A DNA stretch of 64,000 nucleotides from NCBI GenBank assembly GCA_918026815.1, contig CAKJVC010000107.1, positions 124,001 to 188,000 of the forward strand, read 5' to 3'. Shown piece by piece: positions 45,844-57,109 of the stretch (position 1 is the first letter of the stretch; each line of letters opens with the position of its first letter). The notes under the pieces are model-generated. The model was given only the letters and a program-made list of their open reading frames with translations. It searched no databases and was not told where the DNA came from. This stretch comes from Chalara sp. BL73. Taxonomy: Eukaryota > Ascomycota > Leotiomycetes > Helotiales. The position numbers and the translations under genes were made by a program.

Positions 45844-46990
45844 ATAACTTCACGCGTTCCATATCGCAAGGATTGTGGGACTTCTATCACATATATATAC
45901 CTGGCAATCGGCCGTAGCTTAGAATGAATCAACGAATATCAGAACCACACCAGCAAGAGCGTAGTCACAACTACTACGCCTTTTGCTACGTGGTAGGTAT
46001 TCCGACAATAATACAACGAGGATATTAATCAAATTTATCATGGTTGTGGGACAGCCGCATTAGTTCCTTGGCGCCAATATGATGGGTATTTCAGTCAGAG
46101 ATGAAGGAATGATGGTATACTAGTAAGAAAGGCGTTTACAGTGGTATTACTAGTATACCATCATTTTGAAGCCAAGAGAAAATAATGGCATTTCAGTAAG
46201 AGGCAAACAAATAGTGGTATATGAGAATTTCGGGCAAAAACTGTTACGGCGCTGGCGCGGCTATGGCTCCTATAGCCTAACAGCTTGTAAGGCACCCACC
46301 AGGCATACTTGCATAATACATCACGTGATTAAAACCCCTGTATACATGCTTCCTGCCTCCATAATTCTGTAGTTCTATTATTCTCGGTTTTTACCCGTAT
46401 TACTTTGAGCCGTTACTCTTAAATGGACTCTTGGCATGATGTTTACAGGTGGTTATGACTTTCTTCTTGGTGCTGCTCGGTTGTGTGCAAGTGTGGGGCT
46501 TGGGAAAAGAGGACTCTCTCAAGAACATTATCCTTCTGCCTGCAGTTCTAAAGGGGGAGCAGGGTTAAGGGAAGCGGCGTTCAAAATGAAGCATAAGGAT
46601 CAGATGGGCGGGCGAAGTACGTGAGTCGTTGCGTTTGCCCAAAGTAAGGCATGCCTCGGTCCAAATCGATCTCGGTCCGTATTTCACCGATGGCGAGTCG
46701 CTAGTTTGGGTCCAGGTCCATAACCGAGATTCTTCAAGTTAGTGATGATGCGAGATACGAGAGCTAAATTAGGCCTAGTGCAATTCCAGCTTGTTCCTCC
46801 TTGCAAGTGGCAATCCTAAGGGGCTTCTGGATTGTCTTGGTGGTCGTGCGTTCGCCCTTGCGGTAAAAGGCGGCCGAAGTCGGGGACGTGATTTATGGGA
46901 CCCCCATGGGGAGCATGCGGGGAAGGGCACTGCCAATGCTAGCGCTCATTGGGCTATGAGGCGACCCGTTGTACATTTGTGTGAATCCCG
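45844..46990. other. Border region between transposon block and gene island
   Basis: GC-normal, no supported gene. It holds the hairpin described at 46108-46165, several GGTATTTCAGT-type pieces around it (46085, 46187) and a CACGTG-like site near 46322. The right part (46600-46990) is presumably the far promoter of the permease gene. Short open stretches at 46436-46624 and 46791-46997 resemble no family. Confidence 0.5.
46108..46165. repeat. Perfect 19-bp inverted repeat (hairpin)
   Basis: Arms AATGATGGTATACTAGTAA (46108-46126) and its exact complement (46147-46165) are separated by a 20-base loop. It lies between the transposon block and the permease gene, with related GGTATTTCAGT-like pieces on both sides. 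It may be a small foldback element or a MITE end. No coding role. Confidence 0.85.
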
Positions 46991-47117
46991 GTGCTGAATA
47001 GGCCGAGTTGGCCTTGGCAGACAAGGTAAACGGACTATTCTATTGCGTCCAACAAACATATCTGCTGCGCGGCCCTCCTCGACTCATTTTCCCCTTCATC
47101 TCACTCCATCACCTTCA

Positions 47118-47180
47118 TCTCCTCCTCCTCCTCCCCCTCCTCCTCTCCTCCTCCTCTCCTCCTCCTCCTCCTCCTCCTAC
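47118..47180 (+). repeat. CTC/CCT trinucleotide tract upstream of the permease start
   Basis: About 60 bases of CTC and CCT repeats directly upstream of the translation start at 47218. Pyrimidine tracts just before the start are common in strongly expressed fungal genes. Reading through this tract from an upstream ATG would give an implausible Pro/Ser run, which argues for the start at 47218. Confidence 0.7.
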
Positions 47181-47217
47181 CCCAGCACATTATCCATCCG
47201 ACTTTACGACCGCAAAT

Positions 47218-48996
47218 ATGGCTGTCGGCGATACCGAGGCTAAACCTAAGCCTACCGGCCCTGCTGGAGATGTAGTCTACACCGCCCAAGCAGACCTCAT
47301 CGAAGCTGCGCTAGCTGCCAGCAGCGAAGAAGCCGGGATTCCTCGCAAGGAACTCTTCTCACGCTACTGGCCAGGCGTGACCTACAGTATGCTTCTTAGC
47401 ATGGCCTTGATCATGGAGGGCATGGATGTTGGCCTGATCAACAACTTTTTCGCACACCCGGCCTACCTGAAGAAGTTTGGCTGGCCCGACGCCAAAGGCA
47501 AGCAGCATGTTCCTGCTTCGTGGCAGTCGGCCATCAGCAACGGCAACAATATTGGCAGTATCGTCGGTCTGTTATTGAACGGCTTCCTGCAGTCCCGCTA
47601 CGGCTCTCGTAAGGTCTACATGGGCGCCATGGCAATGATGGGTGCCACTATCTTCACCCTCTTCTTCGCCGTCAATGTCCAAATGCTTTTTGCCGCCAAT
47701 ATCCTGTGTGGCATCCCGTGGGGTATCTTTCAGACCCTGACCACTGCCTACGCCGCCGAAATCTGTCCTGCAGCTATGCGCGGATACCTGACGGCGTGGG
47801 TGTCCATGTGCTGGGGCGCCGGCTCATTCTTGGCCGCTGGTATTCTGCGTGGATCTCTGCAGCTGACGGGGGACCTGGGATGGAGGATCCCGTACGCCTT
47901 GCAATGGATCTGGATTGTCCCTCTCTTCACCGTCGCATTTTTCGCGCCCGAAAGTCCCTGGTACCTCATCCGCCACGACCGCATTGACGAGGCCGAGAAG
48001 GCTCTGCGCCGTCTCGCGCGCAAGGACTTTTATACCGAGCAGTCTATGGCCCAGACGATGGCTCTCATGATACACACCAATAAGATGGAAAAAATCGACG
48101 CTGCGAATTCCAGCTACCGCGACTGTTTCCGTGGCGCAAACTTGCGCCGTACCGGTATTGTCTGCATGGCCTGGATCATTCAGATCCTCAACGGCCAGTC
48201 TCTCACCGCTTATGCCGCTGTCTTTCTACGATCAGCTGGCATGCCTGCAGTCCAGTCCTTCAACTTCAACATGGGTATCCAGTCGGTTAACATCGTGTGC
48301 ACGGCTATTGCTATCGCGCTAATGGGCAATGTTGGACGTCGCATTTTCTTCTTCTGGGGTTCCGCGATTATCGGTCTTGCCATGCTGATCATCGGCATCC
48401 TAGGCTTCGTCCCGGGGGCAGGCAATATTGCTATAGCAGTGGCTGTCGTCTTGATCATTGTCCAAATCACCTTCAAAACATCGTTAGGTCCCACAACCTA
48501 CGTCATCGTGTCTGAGGCTTCCTCTACTCGAGTCCGAGCTCAAACCATTGTCCTCGGTCGCGCCATCTATGTCTGTGGCCAGATCATCGTAGGGCAGCTC
48601 AACCCGCGCATGTTGAACTCGAGCAGTGACGCCTGGAACTGGGGCGCTAAAGCTGGTCTGTTCTACTTTGGGTTGTGTTGTATCTGGGCCGTGTGGATCT
48701 TCTTCTTTCTGCCCGAGACGAAGAACCGCAGCTTTGCTGAACTCGACTTCCTCTTTCAGACAAAGACATCAGCGCGCAAGTTTACTACCACTCCTATTGA
48801 CCGTAAGTCCCCCCCACTTATCAGTGCCAACGCATAATATCTTTCCCGTCCTATCATTGATCATGAGTGAACAAGTTTCGCTAACACTTGACACAACACA
48901 GTGTTCGAAATTTTGCCTGCCGAAAAGAGCGTGCAGACACACGATGACGAACATGAGAAGGAAGTCAGTGAGGTGCACGTGGAGAGACGCACGTAG
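47218..48996 (+). CDS. MFS alpha-glucoside (maltose-type) permease
   Basis: Exon 1, 47218-48802, and exon 2, 48902-48996, with a 99-bp intron (GTAAGT to CACAG), give 559 residues. The start MAVGDTEAK was chosen over an upstream in-frame ATG at 47008 because the extra 70 residues come from a CTC repeat. Twelve helices are evident. Signatures: SRYGSRKVYMG (loop 2-3), GIPWGIFQTLTTAYAAEICP, FFAPESPWYLIR at the end of the first half and FFLPETKNRSFAELD after TM12, the pattern of fungal MAL-type disaccharide/H+ symporters. It is likely in the plasma membrane and imports maltose or a related alpha-glucoside. The acidic C-terminus (HDDEHEKEVSEV) from exon 2 may serve regulation. There is no adjacent glucosidase in the window. 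Confidence 0.93.
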
Positions 48997-49973
48997 CTAG
49001 CAATTCTGTAAAGGGTGAACAAAGGCATAGCGGGATCATATGAGCAACTAGTTCAACTTTGAAGCAGACTTGTCTTCCTGTACTTACCAGAGATTAGTAA
49101 TAAAGCTGTATCCGCATTACGTAGAGAGAGAAGGACGTTTATAATATGACAGATAAAGTACTAAATTTTGGGCTCACACGTTGCGGCTGACTATTAGTGC
49201 CATTAAGCGGAAATTCCATTGTAATAGTTGGCTTGGAACCAGATTTCTGTTGACCAAGGAGAGCAGAGTCGTAGTACCTGTCAGTCAGCCATTACTTGCC
49301 AGCGCACCTCTTTCTATCACCATAGCCTTAATTTAAAGTCGCTCGGAGCCAAATCATCAGACGTATACAAGAGAAGAAACGCCTTGGCGGAAAGCAACTG
49401 TTTGAATAACCTGTTCAAGCCAAGCAGCATGGCTGCTTCCTTTTCCACAATGCGAGCCGAACCAAGTTGCATCTGACAGTCGACCAGTATAAAGTGGCCA
49501 TGCTCTGTCCGCTGAGCATCGAATTGACTGCAGCTAGAGCGATGCTGGGTGTTGAACATGAGATACCCTCGTCTTCAAATCGCAAAAGTGACGGCAACTA
49601 ATATACCTGTGGATCTATAAGCCGCAGTGTAAAATATTAGAGTATTAGATTAGATTATAGTATAATACTCTAATCTAATCTAATTTAAATCTAATTTAAC
49701 TAATTAAATTATATTTGAGTAACGTACTTAATAAGCAACTTGCTCGTCTATATATAATCGTTTAAAAGGTATTCGAAATAAATACAATGTAAATAACAAC
49801 CGTTGTTATTGTAATTATTAATACTAATATTTTTTAAAATATTTTGTTTACCGATACAATTAATAAAAGAATAGCTAAACTTCGAAAATATTTTTTTAAG
49901 CAAAAAATTTCACAAATAATAAAGCTTTATATTTAGCTTTAGTTCTTGATTTTAAAATAAAACAAAAAAAAAC
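48997..49973. other. 3' flank of the permease and AT-rich spacer
   Basis: No gene supported to 49620. From about 49630 the sequence becomes AT-rich, with a palindromic TAGAGTATTAGATTAGATT-like stretch answered by TAATACTCTAATCTAATC (about 49637-49683). An A-rich run precedes the LTR at 49974. It may be the decayed left side of the retrotransposon that left the LTR. Confidence 0.5.
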
Positions 49974-50165
49974 TGTCACGGTCCTCAATATCGCACCAGA
50001 CGCCCATTGGTTCGCTTACCAGCTCGCCCATGGTGGTCACGTGGTCATGGTCTTTATATTAGGGATGCCACAGCAACAGCTACACCTTTCCTCCTTAGTT
50101 TAGTATTCTCGTATTGAAGCACCTATCATACGCCCCAACAGGCTCATAGGATCGTGATCGTGACA
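49974..50165 (+). repeat. Solo LTR (192 bp) of the TGTCACG family, opposite orientation to 31604
   Basis: Starts TGTCACG and ends CGTGACA. Its plus strand matches the minus strand of 31604-31787 along the whole length (for example CATTGGTTCGCTTACCAG, CAGCTACACCTTTCCTCC, TTAGTTTAGTATTCTCGTA), with scattered substitutions and indels. The flanking pentamers AAAAC and CCTAC do not match. No internal element follows on the right. Confidence 0.88.
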
Positions 50166-50274
50166 CCTACTACTGAAGAAATGTTGGCGAAGAGGTATGA
50201 GGTGTGGGCGATGATACGCAACAGTTGGTGTAACCAACAAGGCTGATGGCACAGTACATCTGCTTCTAAAGACA

Positions 50275-50466
50275 TTGCGTCAAGACTACATCTCCAAGTC
50301 AAGAAAAGAATTAGGTGCAAGAATGCTCATGGGTATTGATGAATATCAAGTCTTAGTTTGGGTAAGTGTACCAAATATCGTGATTGACCTGGCGATCTTG
50401 GCGTTACCTATCCCAGTCATTTGGAATTTCCTTTGTCATTTCGCAATGGTTAGAGATCATTCATAG
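50275..50466 (+). pseudogene. Fragment of a fungal rhodopsin-like integral membrane protein
   Basis: The short stretch contains IDEYQVLVWVSVPNIV followed by IDLAILALPIPVIW, matching the TM4-TM5 region of PTH11-like/rhodopsin-fold fungal membrane proteins, where PN-x-x-x-D-x-x-x-x-x-LP-P is typical. Nothing before or after belongs to such a protein: an LTR ends 110 bases upstream and the kinase gene's stop lies at 50461. It is a remnant of a gene destroyed by rearrangement. Confidence 0.6.
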
Positions 50467-52173
50467 TTTGAACCACTCATGGCTTACCGCATCCTTAGCA
50501 GATATACGGTCTTCCGGTTTATACTCCAACAGCCGCCCTAAAAAATCTGCAAACAGTTCTTGCTCTCTCTGGGAGATATCCCGATGACGATCTCCATCGG
50601 GATGACGATCTGACATATACCAGAGCCCGGCAGCAATCTTATCTCGCAACGATCGAGCATTAGCAGCAACAGATTGATGCATAGTACTCGTGATAAGGCT
50701 CCTCTTATCCTCTGGGTTATCTTTCCCTGGCTTAGATTCCAGAGCATCAACGGCAAGCCCCTGCTCGTCGACTTCATCCTTATACATTCGTCTCCGATCC
50801 TCCCAGGTCGTAGACCACCATGGCTCAGGAAGCTTACCTAAGACTTGAACAATAGCGTCTAAATAGTCGTTATCTTCACCATCGAATGAGCCAAACAGCT
50901 TTCTGCCAGTTCGGATCTCGAATAGACTACACCCTAGTGCCCAAATGTCTGAACCAAAACCAGCTTCTTTGTCGAGAATCAACTCCGGAGAGCGATACGG
51001 CCCAGGAATACCAAGATCATCAGGAGCTTGCGAAACTTCGAAAGGCTCGCCGAAATCGATAAGACATGATTCTTTGCTTATAAACTGGGTATCAACATCC
51101 CACCGGCTCACTGGATAAACGAGGTACTCAGGGGCTGTGGACTTATAATGGCACTCCTTAGATTCATTGAGAACGGGATTCACAACCGGGCTGCCTAATA
51201 TCTGTAGGACTTCGTCTTCATTGAGTCCATCGAGCCCAGAGATGCGATGAAGGACATTGCTTGGTGTAATATCTTATCCCTCGTTAGTATTCACTGATGT
51301 CCGACAGAGAAAGAAGGATTGAAACTGGTTCTGCTCACCACCATGACATATTCCCTGGCTATGAAGAAATTTAACAGCCTGCACAACTTGCAGACTAAGG
51401 CTTCTCAAGTCATTGTCCAGATCTGCAGAAGCACGAAACAAGCCAAGAGATACATTTGGGCCAAGAACAGGATACACAAAAGAGATGTGGGTCCCATTCG
51501 GCCCATGGATCTTGAAGTGGTCCAGTGGGAGGCAAATGGACTCCGCGCCATCGCTTCCAGGTGCATGTTGGTTGTGAGCAGCTTTGAGCTGGTTCACTCG
51601 GAGCTCAGGACAATCATCACTGGATGCCCCGGCCATCAAAATCTTCAGAGCAACATATTTCGTAGCCTCTTTCGCCTCAGTATCTTGACTGAGCCAAACA
51701 TTAGCAAAGCCGCCGTGGCCAAGCTTATGGATGACACGGTACTGCCCGTTATTGCCATATACATCGCCCAAGTGAACAGGATGGTGACCGCCAGGCTCGT
51801 AGTCATGGATATGCTCCAGACCGAAAGGGGCAAGATCTAGATGTAGACCGTTAGATTCGACGTCAACCATATCTTCTCCAATGGGCAAAGTGGACCCTGG
51901 CGAACGTGGTAATGAGAGGTCGGAAGACATCCTAATACTCCACACTGGGTTGACGGAGCTCTGAAGAAAGATTCCCTGAGCCTCGCGGTTCTTCGTTGTA
52001 ATGTGCAGTTGCAAAATACCAAAACGCAAAGTGATGGGTGTTGGAAGCGCGTGGGAGAATGATCTAGCAGGTAGAAATTTTTGAAGGGGTGATGTCAAAT
52101 GACTTGTGGGTACAAAGTTCTTGATCCTGTACAGACGAAAGGTTTTTATTTGATTATCGAGTAAGAGAGTCAT
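50461..52173 (-). CDS. SRPK-like serine/threonine protein kinase
   Basis: Two exons (52173-51339 and 51272-50461) with a 66-bp intron encode 548 residues, or 467 if translation begins at the second candidate ATG (51930), which directly precedes the usual SRPK-like start. Motifs: GHGGFANVW (residues 152-160, P-loop), Lys177 in VALKIL, catalytic loop read as ICHGDITPSN (HGD where most kinases have HRD; Asp279 from the splice junction), CLIDFGEPF as the DFG segment, GPYRSPELIL as the APE-type segment, and GSDIWALGCSLFEI. The HGD and LIDFG forms are usual for the fungal SRPK-like branch. It probably phosphorylates SR-type or related substrates. The longer N-terminus (FLPARSFSHALPTP) is basic and could be a mitochondrial presequence or untranslated. 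Confidence 0.88.
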
Positions 52174-53207
52174 GGAATTTGGTTCTTCAAAATGATCTGA
52201 TACCTGAAGTTGGAGGTAAGAGTATCGGTTTGGGTGGCATAGAATTACAGTCCGCCAAGTTGATATCCAGAATCAGTCGACCCTGCCTTATCCTCGGTCT
52301 TGAAGGAGCTCTCTACGTTGGTGTCATACTTTCACTAGCAGAGGAGGTAAGTAACCGTTGACAGCGACGACGCATGCTGACTGGATCTGCCGCAATTCGA
52401 AAGGTAAGAGACGCAGGTGGGGCAGTGAAAGGATGGAGCGAGGAGAGGCAATAGAGAGAGAATAAGCAAGAGATTTGGAGGGTAGGGGGTGGAAGATGGA
52501 GGGACATCAAAGATATTCAAAATGTGAGAATGGGAAAAAAGAACGTGGTTGAACTTGGATGTGATGATCCAACCTGGTTCTAAGTCTTGTCACCCGGCGC
52601 CAAGGGGTCATGCCCCTCTAGCGCTGGGTCCACAAGCATTAAAGCAGCGTGAGATTCCGGCAAGCTGGCCACTTAACAGCGTTTAAACCCGGCCCTCGGC
52701 CCCGCCCTTCAAAGCAAACCAGGGCTAACTTGGATTTCTGTTGTGTAGTTTAATAACAGTAGGATACGGGACACCATACAGCATGTGATTCTGTGAGGCA
52801 CGTGATGCACAGTGGGTTCCACGGACCTAAGGTGTCCTGGAATCCAGCAGCTACAAAGATTCTATATATGTATTTGTAGTTGTTTAGATGGGAGCTCTGT
52901 GCTCAAACCTTCTAGCCTAGCAATTGATATTCTTTTGTGAGACCTGTGACGCTTTCACTTTTATGTGAAGAACCACAATATCCAGCCTACTTCAATATAG
53001 ACTACCAACCAACGTGCCCAAGCCCTCTACGTAGCCCAGAGGCACCTTCTAGTGTTAGGCAGGTAATTCACGTAAATTAGAACCACGTGTCGTTATCTAT
53101 TTTGAGATTGGTGCCTAGAATTTGCGGCCCAAGCGCATCGGGTATGAACTTCACCTAAGCTCCAGCCATTTGCATCGGAATATAATTTTCTCACATTCCT
53201 TCTTTGC
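52174..53207. promoter_or_regulatory. Divergent intergenic region between kinase and DUF4246 genes
   Basis: About 1 kb between two start codons pointing away from each other. A CT/GA-rich tract lies at 52400-52500. CACGTGA sits at 52799-52805 and ACCACGTG at 53081-53088. Nothing in it looks like a gene. Confidence 0.5.
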
Positions 53208-55472
53208 ATGGCTAAACTTCGCCGAAGTACCAGCATCCAACAACTAGCGCCACTGCGTAAATCTTTCTGCATTCAACTAACGACGCGCAGTCTGGCCTCG
53301 TTCAACATCCGGCAAAAGTACACCCAACAGCAAGTCTTGCCAAAGGGTCAATCGGGCAATATGTCAATCACCGAAGTCCCTTTCTCACGGTTCGACCTCC
53401 CGGGACTCAATCTTCCGCTCAACTTCCGCCCCGACCCAACGGAGAGCAAATACAATATGACAAGTAAGTCCCACGTGGAAGTCCCCCAGAAAGGAGAGGG
53501 TCAGGCCCTCTTTCGTACTGCGTTGAATAGCATTGATAAAAATGGGGATGGTGGATATGTTGCGTGAGCCACGAACAATTCCGATTCATTGGACTCTGCT
53601 TATCACTATAAAGCATGCGTCTTATCACCAAAAGAGAGCTCACCATGCTTCATATGATGGACGCATTGACGGATAAACCTGGTTGGGAAGAGAAGGAGGG
53701 TTACATTCGCACGCTTCTTATCAAAATGTTGACTGTGTTAGGTATTCAACTATGATATTGCCAAAAAGTGGAAAAGTGAAGCCATGGCGAATCCAAATGT
53801 TGATGTCACCCAGAAAATGGCCGACTGGATCATTGAAGAACTTCGGTTCAAGGCAAGGCTTTTCAAGGACTCTAGAGCTGTTGCAGTGCTTCCTGGCTAT
53901 GTTGTGAAGTCTGACAATGCAGTTCCTGAAGCCACTAAATCAGCTCTCCAGGCAGCCGTTCGAGACTTAGAGGAAGTCCCGGAGGTTTACAGAGACTACC
54001 ATCCAGGATCCGACGGGAAGGTTCTTGATTTGGTGCATCCATCTTTGTTCCCGCTGATCTATGGACGAACTCGCGTCGTGTCGGATTACATAATTAACCT
54101 CACAGATTGTATCGCGAAATGTGGGGAGGGGAGTATTATTCCAATTCGACCAGAGGAGGAAACTGCACTTGATATCAAAGATTCGCATTTCCATGGTAGG
54201 AATGCGGGGCGCGTGCTCCCACCTCCTTACTCGAGAAATTTCCAGTGGCTTCCTAGCGATGTGATGATCTCGATGGACGGCAAAGTAAAGTATGCCTAAT
54301 TCCGACATACCCATAAGAAATTAACATATTGACTTCAATAGGTTTACGAGTTATATTAACAATCTCCATCCCCAACGAAACAAAAATCTCTACTCAATAA
54401 TCGAAGACGTCGTCGCAGCAGCAATCCCACTCTGGAACATGACCCTTACCGCACAAAAAGCGTACAAGCTAGAGTACTATCAAGAACGCGCACGTATCGA
54501 ATATAGCAGTGTCCAATATGATCCGGATCCGGAAAATTTCCCTGAAAAGGAAAAACCGCAGCAGCAAGACGGAGAAGGCGAAGATGACTTTTGGCAACGT
54601 AGAGAGGAGTGGTACCAGTCTATTCGTCGTGTTGTGCTTCCAGAGCCGGAAGAGTTCACGCCTCCGGAACTTCCAATAGCCGAACATTCGGTTGATCTGA
54701 AGAGGGATTATGCACACCGCGGGCTGCAGATTATTGTCAAGCTTGCAAACATTGAACTTACACCCGATAAGCCAGAGTATGAGGGCGGAACATGGCATGT
54801 TGAGGGTCAATTGGTACGCTTTCATCTTCATCTCATCTTCGCGAGGTTTCTTTTCGCTAGATATACTAATATGGGGGCCAGAATGAGCATATCTGTTCAA
54901 CAGCCCTCTACTACTATGACACGGAGAACATAATCTCTAGCCGCCTCGCTTTCCGCCAGCAATCTAACACTTACGATGCCGACGACATCAGCTACCCCCA
55001 AAGCGAGCACTCATTCATGTCCGCCGTCTTTGGCATAGAGACTGAGATGGCGGTCCAGGAAATTGGGTCCGTTGCGTGCACGCCAGGCCGACTTCTTACC
55101 TTCCCCAACCTGCTTCAGCACCAAGTTCAACCCTTCAAGCTCGCTGACCCGTCGATACCCGGACATCGCAAAATCCTCGCGCTATTTTTGGTGGATCCGG
55201 GCATCAGAGTAATATCAACAGCCAATGTACCACCCCAGCAGAGAGATTGGTGGGCGGACGAGGTTGTGAAGGAATTCAATAAAGGTGGGAAGGGCATAGC
55301 GATATTAAGTGAGGAGCTGAAAGAGAAGGTTTTTGAGTCTGTGGACGAGTTTCCGATTGGCATGCAGGAGGCGAAAGAGATTAGGTTGAAGTTGATGGAG
55401 GAGAGGAGTGTTTATGTCACAAAGCATAAGAACGCGTTTGAGCACACTGAGTTCAGCTTGTGCGAACATTAA
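53208..55472 (+). CDS. DUF4246 family protein (possible 2-oxoglutarate/Fe(II)-oxygenase fold)
   Basis: Exons: 53208-53563, 53614 to about 53698, 53742-54289, 54342-54813, 54882-55472. Landmarks of the fungal DUF4246 family are seen: LPGLNLPLNFRPD near the N-terminus, MMDALTDKPGWEEK, LVHPSLFPLIYGRTRVV, GGTWHVEGQLNEHIC with an HxE pair, SRLAFRQ and LLTFPNLLQHQVQPF with a later His. The H-x-E...H spacing is compatible with a double-stranded beta-helix oxygenase, an inference. The extension MAKLRRSTSIQQL is basic and may be mitochondrial; the in-frame Met at 53361 is an alternative start. The second intron is a problem: with the GT at 53700 the frame is off by one base; one G fewer in the GGG at 53698-53700 would repair it. 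Confidence 0.85.
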
Positions 55473-57109
55473 GGGGGCTCAGGGTGGTCAGGTGTGCATG
55501 CGCTTGGTTTGGGGGTTTGGGAACTCGATGATCGGTATTATGTAAAATCTAACGAGGTTCATTTGAGAATTGCTGATAATTCCGTCCGTCACAAGGACAT
55601 CCTACAACAATCAATATCTCAGCCAAGTTCCCGATAGAGTCGTCTCCTGCAAAGAAGAATCCATTGCTGCTTCTCATCATGCTTTAGACTTAGGCAGCTT
55701 TGATCTTGTAACAACACCGTAGTCGCTCTCAACTTTGAAGTCCAGGCTGTGTTTTGCTCGATCGCGGCGTCTCCATTGCGTTGAAAATAGCACACAGCAA
55801 AGTGCGTACCCCGCATCGAGGCATGACAAGCAGACGAGCGCAACGTTACAATCTTGAAGTCACGTTCTGTTCAGCTTTCTATATGACTGTACCATATTTC
55901 TCTTCAGCGAAACAACTCTGCTTCGTCCCTCGTGTATCTCTATTTCATTTCGCACCAGTTGATAAATCCTCGGGAAGGATTGCGCCAAGTGGCTGCCACC
56001 CGACAGGAACAACCGGAGATCCGCGGCTATCCCCTTTTCTGGAAAAGTCTCCGAATATTTTATGCATGGTGGAATCCCTTCTTTCTGGTCTTTGCGGGGA
56101 AACTGGCCCTGCCAAGAAAACATGGTCTGCACATCGGGGGAACTCCACAACTATATCACACTTTCTTACTCTAGGCAAATTTATGATGTGGCCCTCACCA
56201 AAGTACTTGTAGGGCCAAGCATACACCAGGAAGATATTAATAGCCCCCAAAAGTCGGTTGATGGACCACTTTGAGTTAGCCCCTCTTGTTTCAGGGCTCG
56301 GCAGCTAGCGAATGTATATTGGCATAACGAAACAAAAATTCTCATTTCACGGGTGATTTACGTAGTATCGCCGGAGTACTGTCGTGGTAGAGCGATTGGA
56401 ACGCGTAGCGTCTCCAGGAAACTGGTTATCTCTGCTTCTGCATGTCGGTCGCTACTGATAATAGGTCAGATGATAGACGGCTCGGGTGATTTTCAGGGGC
56501 CAGCTCAGGGCTCAGAATCAGAGAATGATTTCCCACTGTATACAATGCGGCTGCATCACTACACCCGCCACACATGCTCGCGAATTAAGAGGCTCCCTAG
56601 GGTTTACTAGCATCCTTTATTCCTATCTAAGCTAGGTACCTCAAGTTCATGGTTTTTGATCCCCTGTCTGCGTATTTGTTAGTGTGGTCGGTGGGATGTT
56701 CAGAAGTCTTACTTTCTATACTTTCATGGGGGTTGCTTTCTTGTTATTTTGACCTACATATATGAGCAAACGTTGATTCGGTGTGCCTGACTAAGATCCA
56801 GAAATCAGGGAATGCGATTCTTTATTTTGGTCATAATGGTGGTGAGCATCAATTACCCGTAGCTCATCAAATACATGGTACCGGGGTAGTTGAATATCTC
56901 GATAGCATCCAGCTGATGCCGAAGAGGAAGTTGTATTACCTCCCCCCTGACGGCAGCCTTGGAGGCTAGAGGTATAAATCCAGCGACATTCTTCATGAGT
57001 CTCAATGAATCGTCGAGCATAGGGCAAATCCTTCCGCAACTTTTCACGGCTAAGGAGTGGATTGGATCTCATACTCTCCTCTATAGACTCAAATTCGATT
57101 AGCATCAAC
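55473..57109. other. Long intergenic region without recognisable gene
   Basis: About 1.6 kb. Overlapping open stretches on both strands at 55750-56270 (for example 55754-56212 plus and 56250-55945 minus) match no family, have no plausible intron context and overlap each other. I see no repeat. The right end (after about 56950) is the promoter of the secreted-protein gene. Confidence 0.55.

Noticed and set aside
47008..47217. 70-residue N-terminal extension of the maltose-type permease
   Set aside because: It would be encoded by a CTC/CCT repeat and lacks the features of permease N-termini; the ATG at 47218 fits the family.
55754..56250. Open stretches over 100 codons on both strands
   Set aside because: Mutually overlapping, no recognisable domain, no intron signals and no neighbour logic.
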